A stretch of 64,000 nt of DNA from positions 163,341,162-163,405,161 of the forward strand of contig OX352772.1 in NCBI GenBank assembly GCA_947095535.1, read 5' to 3'. The notes under the pieces are model-generated. The model did no database searches and was not told where the DNA came from. It saw only the letters and a program-made list of their open reading frames with translations. Numbering within the stretch: the stretch's first letter is position 1; every line of letters begins with the position of its first letter. Origin of the DNA: Poecilobothrus nobilitatus. Lineage: Eukaryota > Arthropoda > Insecta > Diptera > Dolichopodidae. The translations under genes and the position numbers were made by a program. Shown here one piece after another: positions 29,445-40,900 of the stretch.

Positions 29445-29841
29445 AGTTATATCTTTATAAAAATTAAAATGCTCTTGGTTTTAATTTAACAGATATTTAT
29501 TAGATAAATTAGGTGTTTACAATGCACACCTTATCCTTTCGAGTTGTTCTTACATACTAAATTATAAGTTTTATATTTCTCCTCATATAAAGTTATTTGT
29601 ACAGTAATTTAAGGAAGCAAATGTGCTGCGTAACCAGTTTGCATATTACACACAAACATAAGGCAACTCGATTAGAATCATACGATATAATCGTCTTGTT
29701 TTTGTAATTTGATAACTAAAGTACAGTTATGTACATTTAGTTAAAGAATTTAATAATTGAAATTTTATAAGAATGCAAAAGTACAATTTCTAACTAAAAT
29801 AAAATGAATGAAATTAATGTATGCAACTTGCTTACGTAACA
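29445..29841 (-). repeat. 3' LTR of errantivirus 2
   Basis: In element sense it starts TGTTACGTAAGC just after a purine-rich GGGATGGAGG tract (29842-29853) and ends ...AAGATATAACT. Its distal end (AGTTATATCTTTATA...ATTAAA-TGCTCTT on the plus strand) matches 34435-34475, the remnant 5' LTR. Confidence 0.65.
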
Positions 29842-30139
29842 CCTCCATCCCTAAGAGATTTTGGTATCCAAAATTTAAATTTAAAAAGGACTTCTTTCAA
29901 GTTTCTTTTGTTTGACATTTATTTGATTTATACTTATTTTAACATTTTTATTTAATTTTCTTTTTTTAAAATAGTAGCTTATTATAATAATTATGATTAG
30001 AATTACAACTAGGATTTTAATTGTTAGTAAGGTATAAAAATTAACCTTAGATTTATATTCTAAGTATTCAATAGCTTTTAGATTTTCAATTTGATTTACA
30101 TGCGTTTGTTTAAGAGTACCTAAAGTTATTTATAGTTTT

Positions 30140-31608
30140 TGTTATATTTACTGGTCGCGGCGAGCCTAAAGCTAAAAAACTTAAGGCTCTGAGTTGTTGC
30201 GGCGTATCTTCTTCACGACTCGCAGGATTCACTCTCTCCATCCAATCTGGCAGGGTTGATAGCGGTTGCTAGAAGGGTGAACATTGGGGTCATCATAAGC
30301 TGTGACGCCAATGCTCACCATGACATCTGTGGTAGTTCGGATACCAACGAAAAAGGTGAGTCACTTTTAGTCATCATCAGTAAACCTAGGGGAAAACCTA
30401 AACCACCTTGGTGGAATGATGAAATCAAAGCTCTAAGAAAAGATAGTAGGAGAGCTTTTAATAATGCCAAAAAAACGAATGAGGTACAGGACTGGAGCTC
30501 TCATAAAACGGCTCTTAGTCAGTACAAAAAGCACTTAAAAAGGCGAAAAAAGACACCTGGAGACTATTTTACTATTTTACTTCGGAGGTATAGAGAACAT
30601 CTCCGAAGCATCTAGACTTAGGAAAATTCTATCGACAAACCTCATGGTACCCAGTCTTCTTAAAAAAGAGGATGGCACCTGGGCTACCACAAGCGAGGAC
30701 TCGTTGGAATTACTTTAAAAAAGCCATTTTCCTGGGTGCTCAAATAACAGCTCAGAGTTGGCTTGTCTTCTGAACCCCCTCCCTACTATTTCAGAGGTGG
30801 TGGTTACAGGGGACAAACTACAATGGGCTATAGATAGTTTCAAACCATTCCAGTCAAGCGGACCGGATGGAATTATACCCGCTGAGATCCAGCAAACTGC
30901 ATCTACTACCCTGACTTGGTTAAAAAGCTTTTTCTGTGATTGTCTTAATTTGGGGCTTATCCCGGATAAATGGAAACAGGTCAGAGTAGTGTTCATACCC
31001 AAGGCCGGCAAAAGTAGTCACGTCGGCCTATAAGCCTATCATCCTTCCTTCTAAAAACCTTAGAAAGATTGATCGAGATCCATATCTGCTGCAACTTAGA
31101 TAAAATCTGTTGTCAGCCTCTAAACATACTTACTGTAAAGGGGAATCAGTGGATACTGCACTTCACACTTTGACAAGCTCGATTGAAAGATCTTTAAATT
31201 GCAAAGAATATACTCTTGCAACTTTTATAGGCATTGAGGGAGCGTTTAATAACGTCAATCAGGTAGCAATTGTGGACGCACTCATAATCTTTGGAGTTGA
31301 ACCGGAGCTAAGAGCACTAATAGCTAATATGCTAAATAGCAGGCTCATCAGTGCCAGTTTAGGCAACGTTTCAGTAAAAAGGCTTGTGCATAGAGGGACT
31401 CCGCAAGGAGGGGTGCTACTCCCCTTCTTTCGAATATGGTGGTAAATAAACAGCTTAAAATCCTGGAAGAGATGGGGTGCACAACAATCGCCTATGCGGA
31501 CAATTTTGCTGTCGTGGTCAGTGGCAAGTTCCCAGACAGTGTCAGGGACGTTTTGCAACTTGCACTAAACAAAATCACAACAGACTGTGGACTGTCAGTA
31601 AATCCTAT
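30140..31608 (+). pseudogene. LINE-E: endonuclease/RT fragment inserted in env
   Basis: A non-LTR fragment opposite to the host provirus. The endonuclease part reads SCDANAHHDICGSSDTNEKGESLL (split near 30300-30380). The RT part follows: PPWWNDEIKALRKD, SSGPDGIIPAEIQ (near 30855), FIPKAG, FIGIEGAFNNV (near 31225), RGTPQGGVL (near 31390) and AYADNFAV (near 31490). Two catalytic positions are lost: the Asp of FxDIEGAF is Gly, and YADD is YADN. Several frames. RT style suggests the R1/LOA/Jockey group. GC content is higher than its surroundings. Confidence 0.8.
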
Positions 31609-31943
31609 ATAAAATTGAAATGAGAATATTTTTGAATATTTTTCTCAAAATTTTTGTTTATAATTACTAGGTCGTTAATTCTATTAATTACTACTCTAGT
31701 GTTAAAGTTTAAATTTTGTAATTGTTTAAATATTTGTTCCGAGTCATCGTTATCCATTGTGCCTGAATTTCATTGTTGTCCCCAGGACCTTAATCAGTCC
31801 ACGTTTATTTCTAATTATCCCATTAAGTTTAGGTATTAGGGAATTCAGGGTGTGTTCTCATTTTAAAAATTCCGTCGTTAAAATTTTGTGTTCTGTGCTT
31901 GTTTCCTTTAGGTTAAGAAGATCAAAATTATGATACAAGTTTA

Positions 31944-32063
31944 TAATTATTTATTGGTATTCAGTGATGTTTACAATGTGTAAGGTTTTCGTATAGTTAT
32001 CAATAATTATTTATTGCTATTCAGTGATGTTTACAATGTGTAAGGTTTTCGTATAGTTATCAA
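31944..32063. repeat. 60-bp tandem duplication
   Basis: Two copies of a 60-base unit (31944-32003 and 32004-32063) with one visible difference (TTGGTATT/TTGCTATT), inside decayed env. Also present in the segmental copy at 39978-40097. Confidence 0.8.
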
Positions 32064-33879
32064 TAATTTTTTGTTCTTCCAATTTTATAATAGCGAAACC
32101 ATTTTCTTCTTTGAGTTGGCTTTTTTGTATGGATCGGACGCTTATGGAATGGAGAGGATAATTATAAGTAGTAGTTCCATTTCCTAAAAATATAAGAGAA
32201 GTTTTATTGGATTTGGAATAGAGAGAAAAAATAATAATAAAAATTAAACTTAGGAACTCTACCTCGCAAGAGACTTCTATATTTTCGGGAGGTAATGAGA
32301 AATAATAATAAAAAATTAATGATGATAAAATATCAAACCCTTGGTTACAATAAAATTGTAATAAAATATGTATTGGGTTGTATTGAAATTTAAAATTTCG
32401 TTTTTATTGCTTTTTGCAGTATTTAATTTTCCTTTTATTGCTCGTATCGACTATGTGTTTACCGTCTAATCTAAAAATCTAAATCTAAATCTATTGATCT
32501 TCGTTTCGTGGTAGAATGAATTGTTATATGTCATGATAATTTTGAAAATTTTATCATTTAAATCTTCAGTTTCGTTAGTTTTGTCAATTTCTAAGATTCT
32601 AAAATGTTCGTTAAGTGTGCCGTGTATCCGTTCAACTTCCGAGTTGCCGGTTTTAATCCCAGGGGTGGTTTAGGGAAATTCAATTTGGTTTTCTATAAGA
32701 AATTGTTCTATGGCACTCTGTATTATGAACTTTTCGTTATCTGTAATTAATTTTTTCATGTTTCTCAAATGAATTAGCCTTTATTTTAGTGCTTTTAAAA
32801 TGGAGATTCACGTTCTATCAGTAGATGGTAGAATGTTTAGAAAATCTATCTATCATAGTTAGGTACATAACATTCCTACATGGAAACTAAATGTCCATGC
32901 GAACGATGTTATTAAATTGTATAAAAGATTGTGTAATCTCAAATGAAAGTTTTAAAGGTCTCCTATCATGTTTCGCTAAGGTACAAACTTCGCAATTGTG
33001 TATGAATTTCTGTGTTTGTATTTGCAGCTTAGGGCAGTGGTACATTTCTTTAAGTTCCGAAAAATTTCAGATATACCGCGGTGGTTATTGCGAAGATGTT
33101 CAGCTTTTATTATTTCAAGAATTTTATTTTTATCTGTTATGTCTTGTAGTTTTTTGTTAGATTTTAAAATTTATAAACCTTGGTTATTAGCAACGAATTT
33201 AAGATAGAGGTTTTGAAAGTTAAGGTAGATATCAATGTTATCACTGTATAGACATGCAAATCCTTTTTCGGGTAGACAGCGTTTTATCTTTTCTAATTAG
33301 TTGGTATCTTTAATAACATAGAGAAGATTTTGACATTTTTTATTTACAATTTTCGTGGTGAATTTTTCGTTATTACTTTAGATAAAATAGTTTTGATTTT
33401 TAAATAAGTTAACAGGTTTTTCTGTTATTTTAATATGGTATAGGTCGTCTTCATTTGCGCTATGTACTGTAGCGGCAGTATACATGATTTCATCATCGTT
33501 GTCATTGTTTGTTGGAGAGTGTATTGTAACGGTAGTGGTCATAATTTCATCATTATTGTCAATGTTTGGTGCACTATGTGTCTCTACTTCGTTTAAAAAT
33601 TGTAAAATTGAGGACTCGATTATCGATTCGTTTTCGTCGTAGGAGTTTTCATTTGTGCAAGAGAGTCGACTTAAACCATCAGCGATTTTATTGTCTTTCC
33701 GTTTAAGATAGTTAATTTTCGATTTTTTTTTTTGATAAGATGAAACCGATAAGTTGATTTGTAATAGTATTTTTTTTTTTTATAAAATTTGTTTAAGAGA
33801 TAAAATTTAAAAACTTTATTTTAGAGGTTTTAATAGTAAAAATTAAAATATTACTTAACTTTTATTTTATTTATTTATT

Positions 33880-33976
33880 ATGTTGTTATAGATGTTATTA
33901 TAGATGTTGTTATAGATCTTATAAATGTTATAGATGTTATTATAGATGTTGTAGATGTCATTGTAGATGTTCTTAT
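33880..33976. repeat. (ATAGATGTT)n-like minisatellite
   Basis: Degenerate repeats of TTATAGATGTTA and shorter forms, about eight copies. Present again at 41914-42010 in the duplicated segment. Confidence 0.7.
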
Positions 33977-34417
33977 GTTGATTGGCATTTTTTTGTTTTC
34001 ACTTTTCACTTTTTTTTAATTAACTATTTTTTGTATTTCGTTAAGTTTAGAATTTTAATAATACTTTTAATTACCTCGTTCATTTTATAAAATTTTTTTT
34101 TTTTTTTATTGCAGCAAATATTTAAATTTTTTTTTTTTAATTATTTTTATAATAAAATTATAAGTTTATAATTTCAATAATAAAGTTTAGAGAATTTTTT
34201 TTTGTAATAAAGTTATTAACTAATTTTACTATAAATAGTTTAATTAATTTGTTTTATTAACACATTTTATACAACACTTTTCTTGATAAATTTAAAGTTA
34301 AAAGTTAATTTATTATTATTTTATTTATTTAAACTTTTAAGTAATTTTTTAAACCTAAAGTTAATTGCAGGTTTGCCTCAAGTATTTAAAAACACACAAT
34401 ATTCTATTATTGGGCAA

Positions 34418-34475
34418 ATTCTACCGACTGCGTCAGTTATATCTTTATATACATTAAAGTGCTCTTTATTACCTA
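34418..34475 (-). promoter_or_regulatory. tRNA-Ser primer site and remnant 5' LTR of errantivirus 2
   Basis: Element-sense TGACGCAGTCGGTAGAATT (34418-34435) next to AGTTATATCTTTATA on the plus strand, matching the end of the LTR at 29445. Homology to that LTR fades after about 50 bases, so the 5' LTR is truncated. Confidence 0.6.
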
Positions 34476-34936
34476 CTCTATAAAGTTATTTTTTTAAAAA
34501 AAAAAAAAAGGAAAATTTTATGTTTGTAAGTAAAGTACATATTTTCAAAACGACATATAAGTATATATGTATGTATGTAGGTAGTATGTATTTTGTTAAT
34601 TGTTGTTTTATTCTTGACAAAAACTCTTTCCAAAAATTTCAATATTAATAATATGTTATGCATTCTGATGTATATGTATATATATTAACTTCATAAAAGA
34701 TTAAACTATACATTTTTTGTTAATATTTATTGTTCCCATAAATATTTTCCCACAAACATAATTTATGCTGACGCTATGTCTGGGTAGAGAACGAAACATA
34801 ATTCACGGACAGAACATACGAGTAATCTTTTAATTAATTTAAATATAATAATTTGTATTAATTATTAAATCAACTTTCAGACAATAAAATAATCATTATT
34901 TTTTACAAAAGTCTTTTTAATTTGAAATAAAATAAC
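34476..34936. other. AT-rich region, probably containing the LTR before the next primer site
   Basis: Non-coding with T and A runs and a TATG/TACG-like repeat near 34560-34590. The part 34735-34936 ends directly at a retroviral-type primer site and is likely the end of an LTR, but no partner LTR was found, so its limits are unknown. Confidence 0.35.
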
Positions 34937-34955
34937 TGGCGCCCGAGCAGGAACC
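34937..34955 (+). promoter_or_regulatory. Primer-binding site of tRNA-Lys type
   Basis: TGGCGCCCGAGCAGGAAC is close to the complement of the 3' end of tRNA-Lys(UUU) as known from Lys-primed retroelements, with two differences over 18 bases. It is followed by an A-rich leader. Orientation is plus, opposite to errantivirus 2. Confidence 0.6.
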
Positions 34956-35400
34956 AAGTGTAAAGTTCAAAGTGAAAAGTGAAAAAATATAATAAATTAA
35001 AATCTAATAAATTAAAATATAATAAATCAAAATTTAACAAATCAAAAATGAATAAAAACATAAATTAAAATGAAAAATTGAATAAGAAACTTGTACTTTC
35101 CGCAGAGATTAAAAAGGCCCTTAAGTAGTGCCATAATCTCTGATTTGCCGAAATAAGCAGCCAAAAAAAAATAGTGCAAAATTTCAATACACTTGAACAT
35201 CCCAAATTACCAGTGGAAATAAGTGAACTTCAAAAAGCCCTCAAGTAGTGCAAGAAAAGCTTCGCAGACAGCCCTCAAGTAGTGCAAAATTTCCAACGTC
35301 GTCAAACATCATCTCGAGGAAATTAAGGTCCGTTAGTATCCGTTCAACAGAGGCAACACTTCTGTCAGCCAGTCGGGATGCAAAAATTAATCTTACTATA
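34956..35400 (+). other. Leader of an LTR retroelement with hairpin and repeated motif
   Basis: Follows the Lys-type primer site. GCCC(T/C)(T)CAAGTAGTGC-like motifs occur three times (35117-35131, 35237-35251, 35271-35285). The first is the loop of a stem formed by CAGAGATTA (35103-35111) and TAATCTCTG (35134-35142). No gag follows; sequence turns AT-rich and then meets the mini-me element. Confidence 0.5.
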
Positions 35401-35816
35401 AGTTTTTGAACCTTTTATTAAGTAAATAAAAAGAAAAATTTAATAAAAATTAAGAATGAAATTAAAAGAAATTAAAACAAAATTAACATTAAATATTAAA
35501 AACTAAAAATAAAAACTTGTTTTTAATAACTATCAAATTTACATCCTAAATAAATAAAAGAAAAATTATTGATATAAAAAATTAATATCTAGAAAAATTT
35601 AGAAAATATATTTTATTTATTTTTTTTTCAAGAGAGATAGACAGTAAAAAAAACTGATATAAATCTCTCTTAAAAACTAACTTACATCTGATATAATATA
35701 ATACAATATTGCTTAATATTACATTAATACACTTTTATAATTAACTTTACATTTAATTTTTTAATTATATAATTTTTAATTATTTTTATTATATATTTTC
35801 TATTTTCTTTTCTTTT
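35401..35816. other. AT-rich, no gene seen
   Basis: A- and T-rich sequence with many TAAAT/AAAATT repeats; nothing recognisable. Confidence 0.5.
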
Positions 35817-36085
35817 TATACCCTACACCTAAAGTATAGGGTATATTAACTTTGGTATGGTGTTTGTAACCACCAAAAGGAAGCGAGTTAGGTATAGACA
35901 TGTATATATATTCTGAATCAGGATCACCGCCGGAGTCGATTTAGCGATGTCCGTCCGTCCGTCCGTCCGTCCGTCCGTCCGTACGCACGATAACTCAAAA
36001 AATAATGATGCTATCTTGATGAAATTATATAGTAGGTTACTAATTACGAAAGAAAGGCTAAGTTCGAATCTGGACAAAATCCGTC
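35817..36085 (-). mobile_element. Mini-me-like element tail (reverse)
   Basis: Begins TATACCCTACACCT followed by AAAGTATAGGGTATA, a subterminal foldback. It is followed by CCACCAAAAGG, TATATATA, the core CTGAATCAGGATCACCGCCG and a (GTCC)n run of seven units (35949-35980). Same parts in reverse order as at 19376-19590. It is the 3' end of the composite that continues into the satellite. Confidence 0.7.
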
Positions 36086-37740
36086 CATGGGTTCGGATTC
36101 TGGAAGCTTCCGAATGATTCCGGGCTTTTGGAGATAATCTCCGCAAACGAGATTATCTCCAAAAGCAACAAAGATAGAACCTTCAAATTTTGTACAATGA
36201 TGTTTCTTCCCGTTCGATTTATGTCTCTGAAATTTAAGAGGATTTGGTCCATGGGTTTGGGTTTTGGAAGCTTCCGAACGAGCACCAGAGCAAATGAGAT
36301 TATTTCCAAAACCAACAAAGATAGAACCTTTAAATTTTGTACAATGATGTTTCTTCCCGTTCGATTTATGTCTCTGAAATTTAAGAGGATTTGGTCCATG
36401 GGTTTGGGTTTTGGAAGCTTCCGAACGAGCACCAGAGCAAATGAGATTATTTCCAAAACCAACAAAGATAGAACCTTTAAATTTTGTACAATGATGTTCC
36501 TTCCCGTTCGATTTATGTCTCTGAAATTTAAGAGGATTTGGTCCATGGGTTTGGATTTGGAAGCTTCCGAACGAGCACCAGAGCAAATGAGATTATCTCC
36601 AAAACCAACAAAGATATAACCTTTAAATTTGGCAGGGTGGTGTTCTTTCATGTTTTATTTAAGTCTCTGAAATGTGAGAAGATTTGGTCCATGGGTTCGG
36701 GTTTTGGAAACTTCCGAACGAGCCCCAGAGCAAACGAGATTATCTCCACAACCAATAAAGATAGAACCTTTAAATTTTTTATAATGATGTTTCTTCCAGT
36801 TTGATTTATGTCTCTAACATTTAAGAGGATGTGGTCCATGGGTTTGGATTTTGGAAGCTTCCGAACGAGCCCCAGAGCAAATGGGATTATCTCCAAAAAC
36901 AACAAATATATAACCTTTAAATTTGGCCGAATGGTGTTTTTTCATGTTTGATTTAAGCCTCTGAAATTTGAGAGGATTTGGCCATGGGTTTAAATTTGAA
37001 AGAATTTGAACCGTGGATTCGAATTTTGGAAGCTTCCGAACGAGCCGCAGAGCAAATGAGATTATATCCAATACGAACAAAGGTAGAACCTTTGAATTTG
37101 GTACAATGGTGTTCTTTCGTGTTTGATTTATGTCTCTGAAATTTAAGAGGATTTGGTCCATGGGTTTGGTTTTGGAAGCTTCCGAACGAGCCCCAGAGCA
37201 AATGAGATTATCTCCAAAACCAATAAAGATATAACCTTTACTTTTGGCATAATGGTGGTCTTTCATGTATGATTTAGGCCTCTTAAATTTGAAAGGATTT
37301 GGTCCTTGGGTTCGGATTTTGAAAGCTTCCGAACGAGCCTCAGAGCAAATGATATTATCTCCAAATGCAACAAAGATATAACCTTTAAATTAGGCAGAAT
37401 GGTGTTCCTTCATGTTTGATTTATGTTTCTGAAATTTGTGAGGATTTGGTCCATGGGTTCAAATCTTGGAAGCTTCCGGACGAGCCCCAGAGCAAACGAG
37501 TATATCTCCACAACCAACAAAGATAGAACTTTTATTTTTAGTACAAAGGTGTTCTGTTATGTTTCCTTTTCTGTAAAATTGGAAACTGACATTTGAAAGA
37601 ATTTGAACCATGGGTTCGTATTTTGGAAACTTCCGGACGAGCACAAGAGCAACGAGCATATCTCCAAAACCAACAAAAGTAGAACCTTTAAATTTAATAG
37701 AATGGTGTTCTGGCAAGTTTTCTTTATGTTCCTGAGATGG
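36080..37740 (-). repeat. 147-bp satellite array inside the mini-me composite
   Basis: The phrase GATTTGGTCC-ATGGG recurs at 36241, 36388, 36535, 36681, 36828, 36975, 37150, 37296 and 37443, then 37599. Spacing is 147, 147, 146, 147, 147, 175, 146, 147 and 156. The 175 step contains a 28-base local duplication. Monomers near 36241-36540 are almost identical, so that part was homogenised or amplified recently. Frames across it are open in several phases on both strands, but are repeats, not genes. Confidence 0.9.
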
Positions 37741-37967
37741 ATTCGATGAATTGGAGTGGCAATTCTTGTAGCTGACACAAACATCCCAAGGACTACCAAT
37801 CTTCGAAAATAATTAAGATAGAAACTTAAAATTTTATACAAGGGGGTCAAGCATATCCCAAGCGGATGCCTCTTTTACGTTCTTGAAATTCGAGTTGAAT
37901 AAGACAGAAAAGGGAAGAAGTTCAAGCAGCTGCCAAAAACAGTTATGGATTTTTAATTTAATTCGAA

Positions 37968-40900
37968 TTATTTTAACATTTTTATTTAATTTTCTTTTTT
38001 TAAAATAGTAGCTTATTATAATAATTATGATTAGAATTACAACTAGGATTTTAATTGTTAGTAAGGTATAAAAATTAACCTTAGATTTATATTCTAAGTA
38101 TTCAATAGCTTTTAGATTTTCAATTTGATTTACATGCGTTTGTTTAAGAGTACCTAAAGTTATTTATAGTTTTTGTTATATTTACTGGTCGCGGCGAGCC
38201 TAAAGCTAAAAAACTTAAGGCTCTGAGTTGTTGCGGCGTATCTTCTTCACGACTCGCAGGATTCACTCTCTCCATCCAATCTGGCAGGGTTGATAGCGGT
38301 TGCTAGAAGGGTGAACATTGGGGTCATCATAAGCTGTGACGCCAATGCTCACCATGACATCTGTGGTAGTTCGGATACCAACGAAAAAGGTGAGTCACTT
38401 TTAGTCATCATCAGTAAACCTAGGGGAAAACCTAAACCACCTTGGTGGAATGATGAAATCAAAGCTCTAAGAAAAGATAGTAGGAGAGCTTTTAATAATG
38501 CCAAAAAAACGAATGAGGTACAGGACTGGAGCTCTCATAAAACGGCTCTTAGTCAGTACAAAAAGCACTTAAAAAGGCGAAAAAAGACACCTGGAGACTA
38601 TTTTACTATTTTACTTCGGAGGTATAGAGAACATCTCCGAAGCATCTAGACTTAGGAAAATTCTATCGACAAACCTCATGGTACCCAGTCTTCTTAAAAA
38701 AGAGGATGGCACCTGGGCTACCACAAGCGAGGACTCGTTGGAATTACTTTAAAAAAGCCATTTTCCTGGGTGCTCAAATAACAGCTCAGAGTTGGCTTGT
38801 CTTCTGAACCCCCTCCCTACTATTTCAGAGGTGGTGGTTACAGGGGACAAACTACAATGGGCTATAGATAGTTTCAAACCATTCCAGTCAAGCGGACCGG
38901 ATGGAATTATACCCGCTGAGATCCAGCAAACTGCATCTACTACCCTGACTTGGTTAAAAAGCTTTTTCTGTGATTGTCTTAATTTGGGGCTTATCCCGGA
39001 TAAATGGAAACAGGTCAGAGTAGTGTTCATACCCAAGGCCGGCAAAAGTAGTCACGTCGGCCTATAAGCCTATCATCCTTCCTTCTAAAAACCTTAGAAA
39101 GATTGATCGAGATCCATATCTGCTGCAACTTAGATAAAATCTGTTGTCAGCCTCTAAACATACTTACTGTAAAGGGGAATCAGTGGATACTGCACTTCAC
39201 ACTTTGACAAGCTCGATTGAAAGATCTTTAAATTGCAAAGAATATACTCTTGCAACTTTTATAGGCATTGAGGGAGCGTTTAATAACGTCAATCAGGTAG
39301 CAATTGTGGACGCACTCATAATCTTTGGAGTTGAACCGGAGCTAAGAGCACTAATAGCTAATATGCTAAATAGCAGGCTCATCAGTGCCAGTTTAGGCAA
39401 CGTTTCAGTAAAAAGGCTTGTGCATAGAGGGACTCCGCAAGGAGGGGTGCTACTCCCCTTCTTTCGAATATGGTGGTAAATAAACAGCTTAAAATCCTGG
39501 AAGAGATGGGGTGCACAACAATCGCCTATGCGGACAATTTTGCTGTCGTGGTCAGTGGCAAGTTCCCAGACAGTGTCAGGGACGTTTTGCAACTTGCACT
39601 AAACAAAATCACAACAGACTGTGGACTGTCAGTAAATCCTATATAAAATTGAAATGAGAATATTTTTGAATATTTTTCTCAAAATTTTTGTTTATAATTA
39701 CTAGGTCGTTAATTCTATTAATTACTACTCTAGTGTTAAAGTTTAAATTTTGTAATTGTTTAAATATTTGTTCCGAGTCATCGTTATCCATTGTGCCTGA
39801 ATTTCATTGTTGTCCCCAGGACCTTAATCAGTCCACGTTTATTTCTAATTATCCCATTAAGTTTAGGTATTAGGGAATTCAGGGTGTGTTCTCATTTTAA
39901 AAATTCCGTCGTTAAAATTTTGTGTTCTGTGCTTGTTTCCTTTAGGTTAAGAAGATCAAAATTATGATACAAGTTTATAATTATTTATTGGTATTCAGTG
40001 ATGTTTACAATGTGTAAGGTTTTCGTATAGTTATCAATAATTATTTATTGCTATTCAGTGATGTTTACAATGTGTAAGGTTTTCGTATAGTTATCAATAA
40101 TTTTTTGTTCTTCCAATTTTATAATAGCGAAACCATTTTCTTCTTTGAGTTGGCTTTTTTGTATGGATCGGACGCTTATGGAATGGAGAGGATAATTATA
40201 AGTAGTAGTTCCATTTCCTAAAAATATAAGAGAAGTTTTATTGGATTTGGAATAGAGAGAAAAAATAATAATAAAAATTAAACTTAGGAACTCTACCTCG
40301 CAAGAGACTTCTATATTTTCGGGAGGTAATGAGAAATAATAATAAAAAATTAATGATGATAAAATATCAAACCCTTGGTTACAATAAAATTGTAATAAAA
40401 TATGTATTGGGTTGTATTGAAATTTAAAATTTCGTTTTTATTGCTTTTTGCAGTATTTAATTTTCCTTTTATTGCTCGTATCGACTATGTGTTTACCGTC
40501 TAATCTAAAAATCTAAATCTAAATCTATTGATCTTCGTTTCGTGGTAGAATGAATTGTTATATGTCATGATAATTTTGAAAATTTTATCATTTAAATCTT
40601 CAGTTTCGTTAGTTTTGTCAATTTCTAAGATTCTAAAATGTTCGTTAAGTGTGCCGTGTATCCGTTCAACTTCCGAGTTGCCGGTTTTAATCCCAGGGGT
40701 GGTTTAGGGAAATTCAATTTGGTTTTCTATAAGAAATTGTTCTATGGCACTCTGTATTATGAACTTTTCGTTATCTGTAATTAATTTTTTCATGTTTCTC
40801 AAATGAATTAGCCTTTATTTTAGTGCTTTTAAAATGGAGATTCACGTTCTATCAGTAGATGGTAGAATGTTTAGAAAATCTATCTATCATAGTTAGGTAC

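Larger units (their letters stand above)
29930..34434 (-). mobile_element. Errantivirus-type provirus 2, internally deleted
   Basis: Minus-strand element. From the 3' side: env C-terminus with a transmembrane helix and KKRK anchor (29940-30120), a LINE insertion (about 30140-31608), env N-terminal part with MDNDDSEQIFKQL (31610-31760), then a 60-bp tandem duplication (31944-32063). Integrase pieces follow (AEHLRNNHRGISEI near 33085, NIVRMDI near 32900, MIDRFSKHST near 32850), then an RNase H end KDNKIADGLSRL (near 33680). Gag and RT are missing; sequence goes straight to an AT-rich leader and a tRNA-Ser primer site. Heavily frame-shifted. Confidence 0.75.
29934..37972. repeat. Segmental duplication, copy 1 (8034-bp period)
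   Basis: The unit is followed directly by a second copy starting at 37968. The two copies share the five bases TTATT at the joint (37968-37972). I saw no difference between 29934-34092 and 37968-42126 in the stretches compared, and all reading frames are identical. The unit contains env parts and LINE-E of errantivirus 2, the Lys-type leader and the mini-me satellite composite. Confidence 0.9.

Noticed and set aside
36044..37850. Many overlapping frames of 80-197 codons with repeated peptides
   Set aside because: A 147-bp unit is 49 codons, so any stop-free phase stays open through the array. The frames lie on both strands and repeat the satellite; there is no coding signal.
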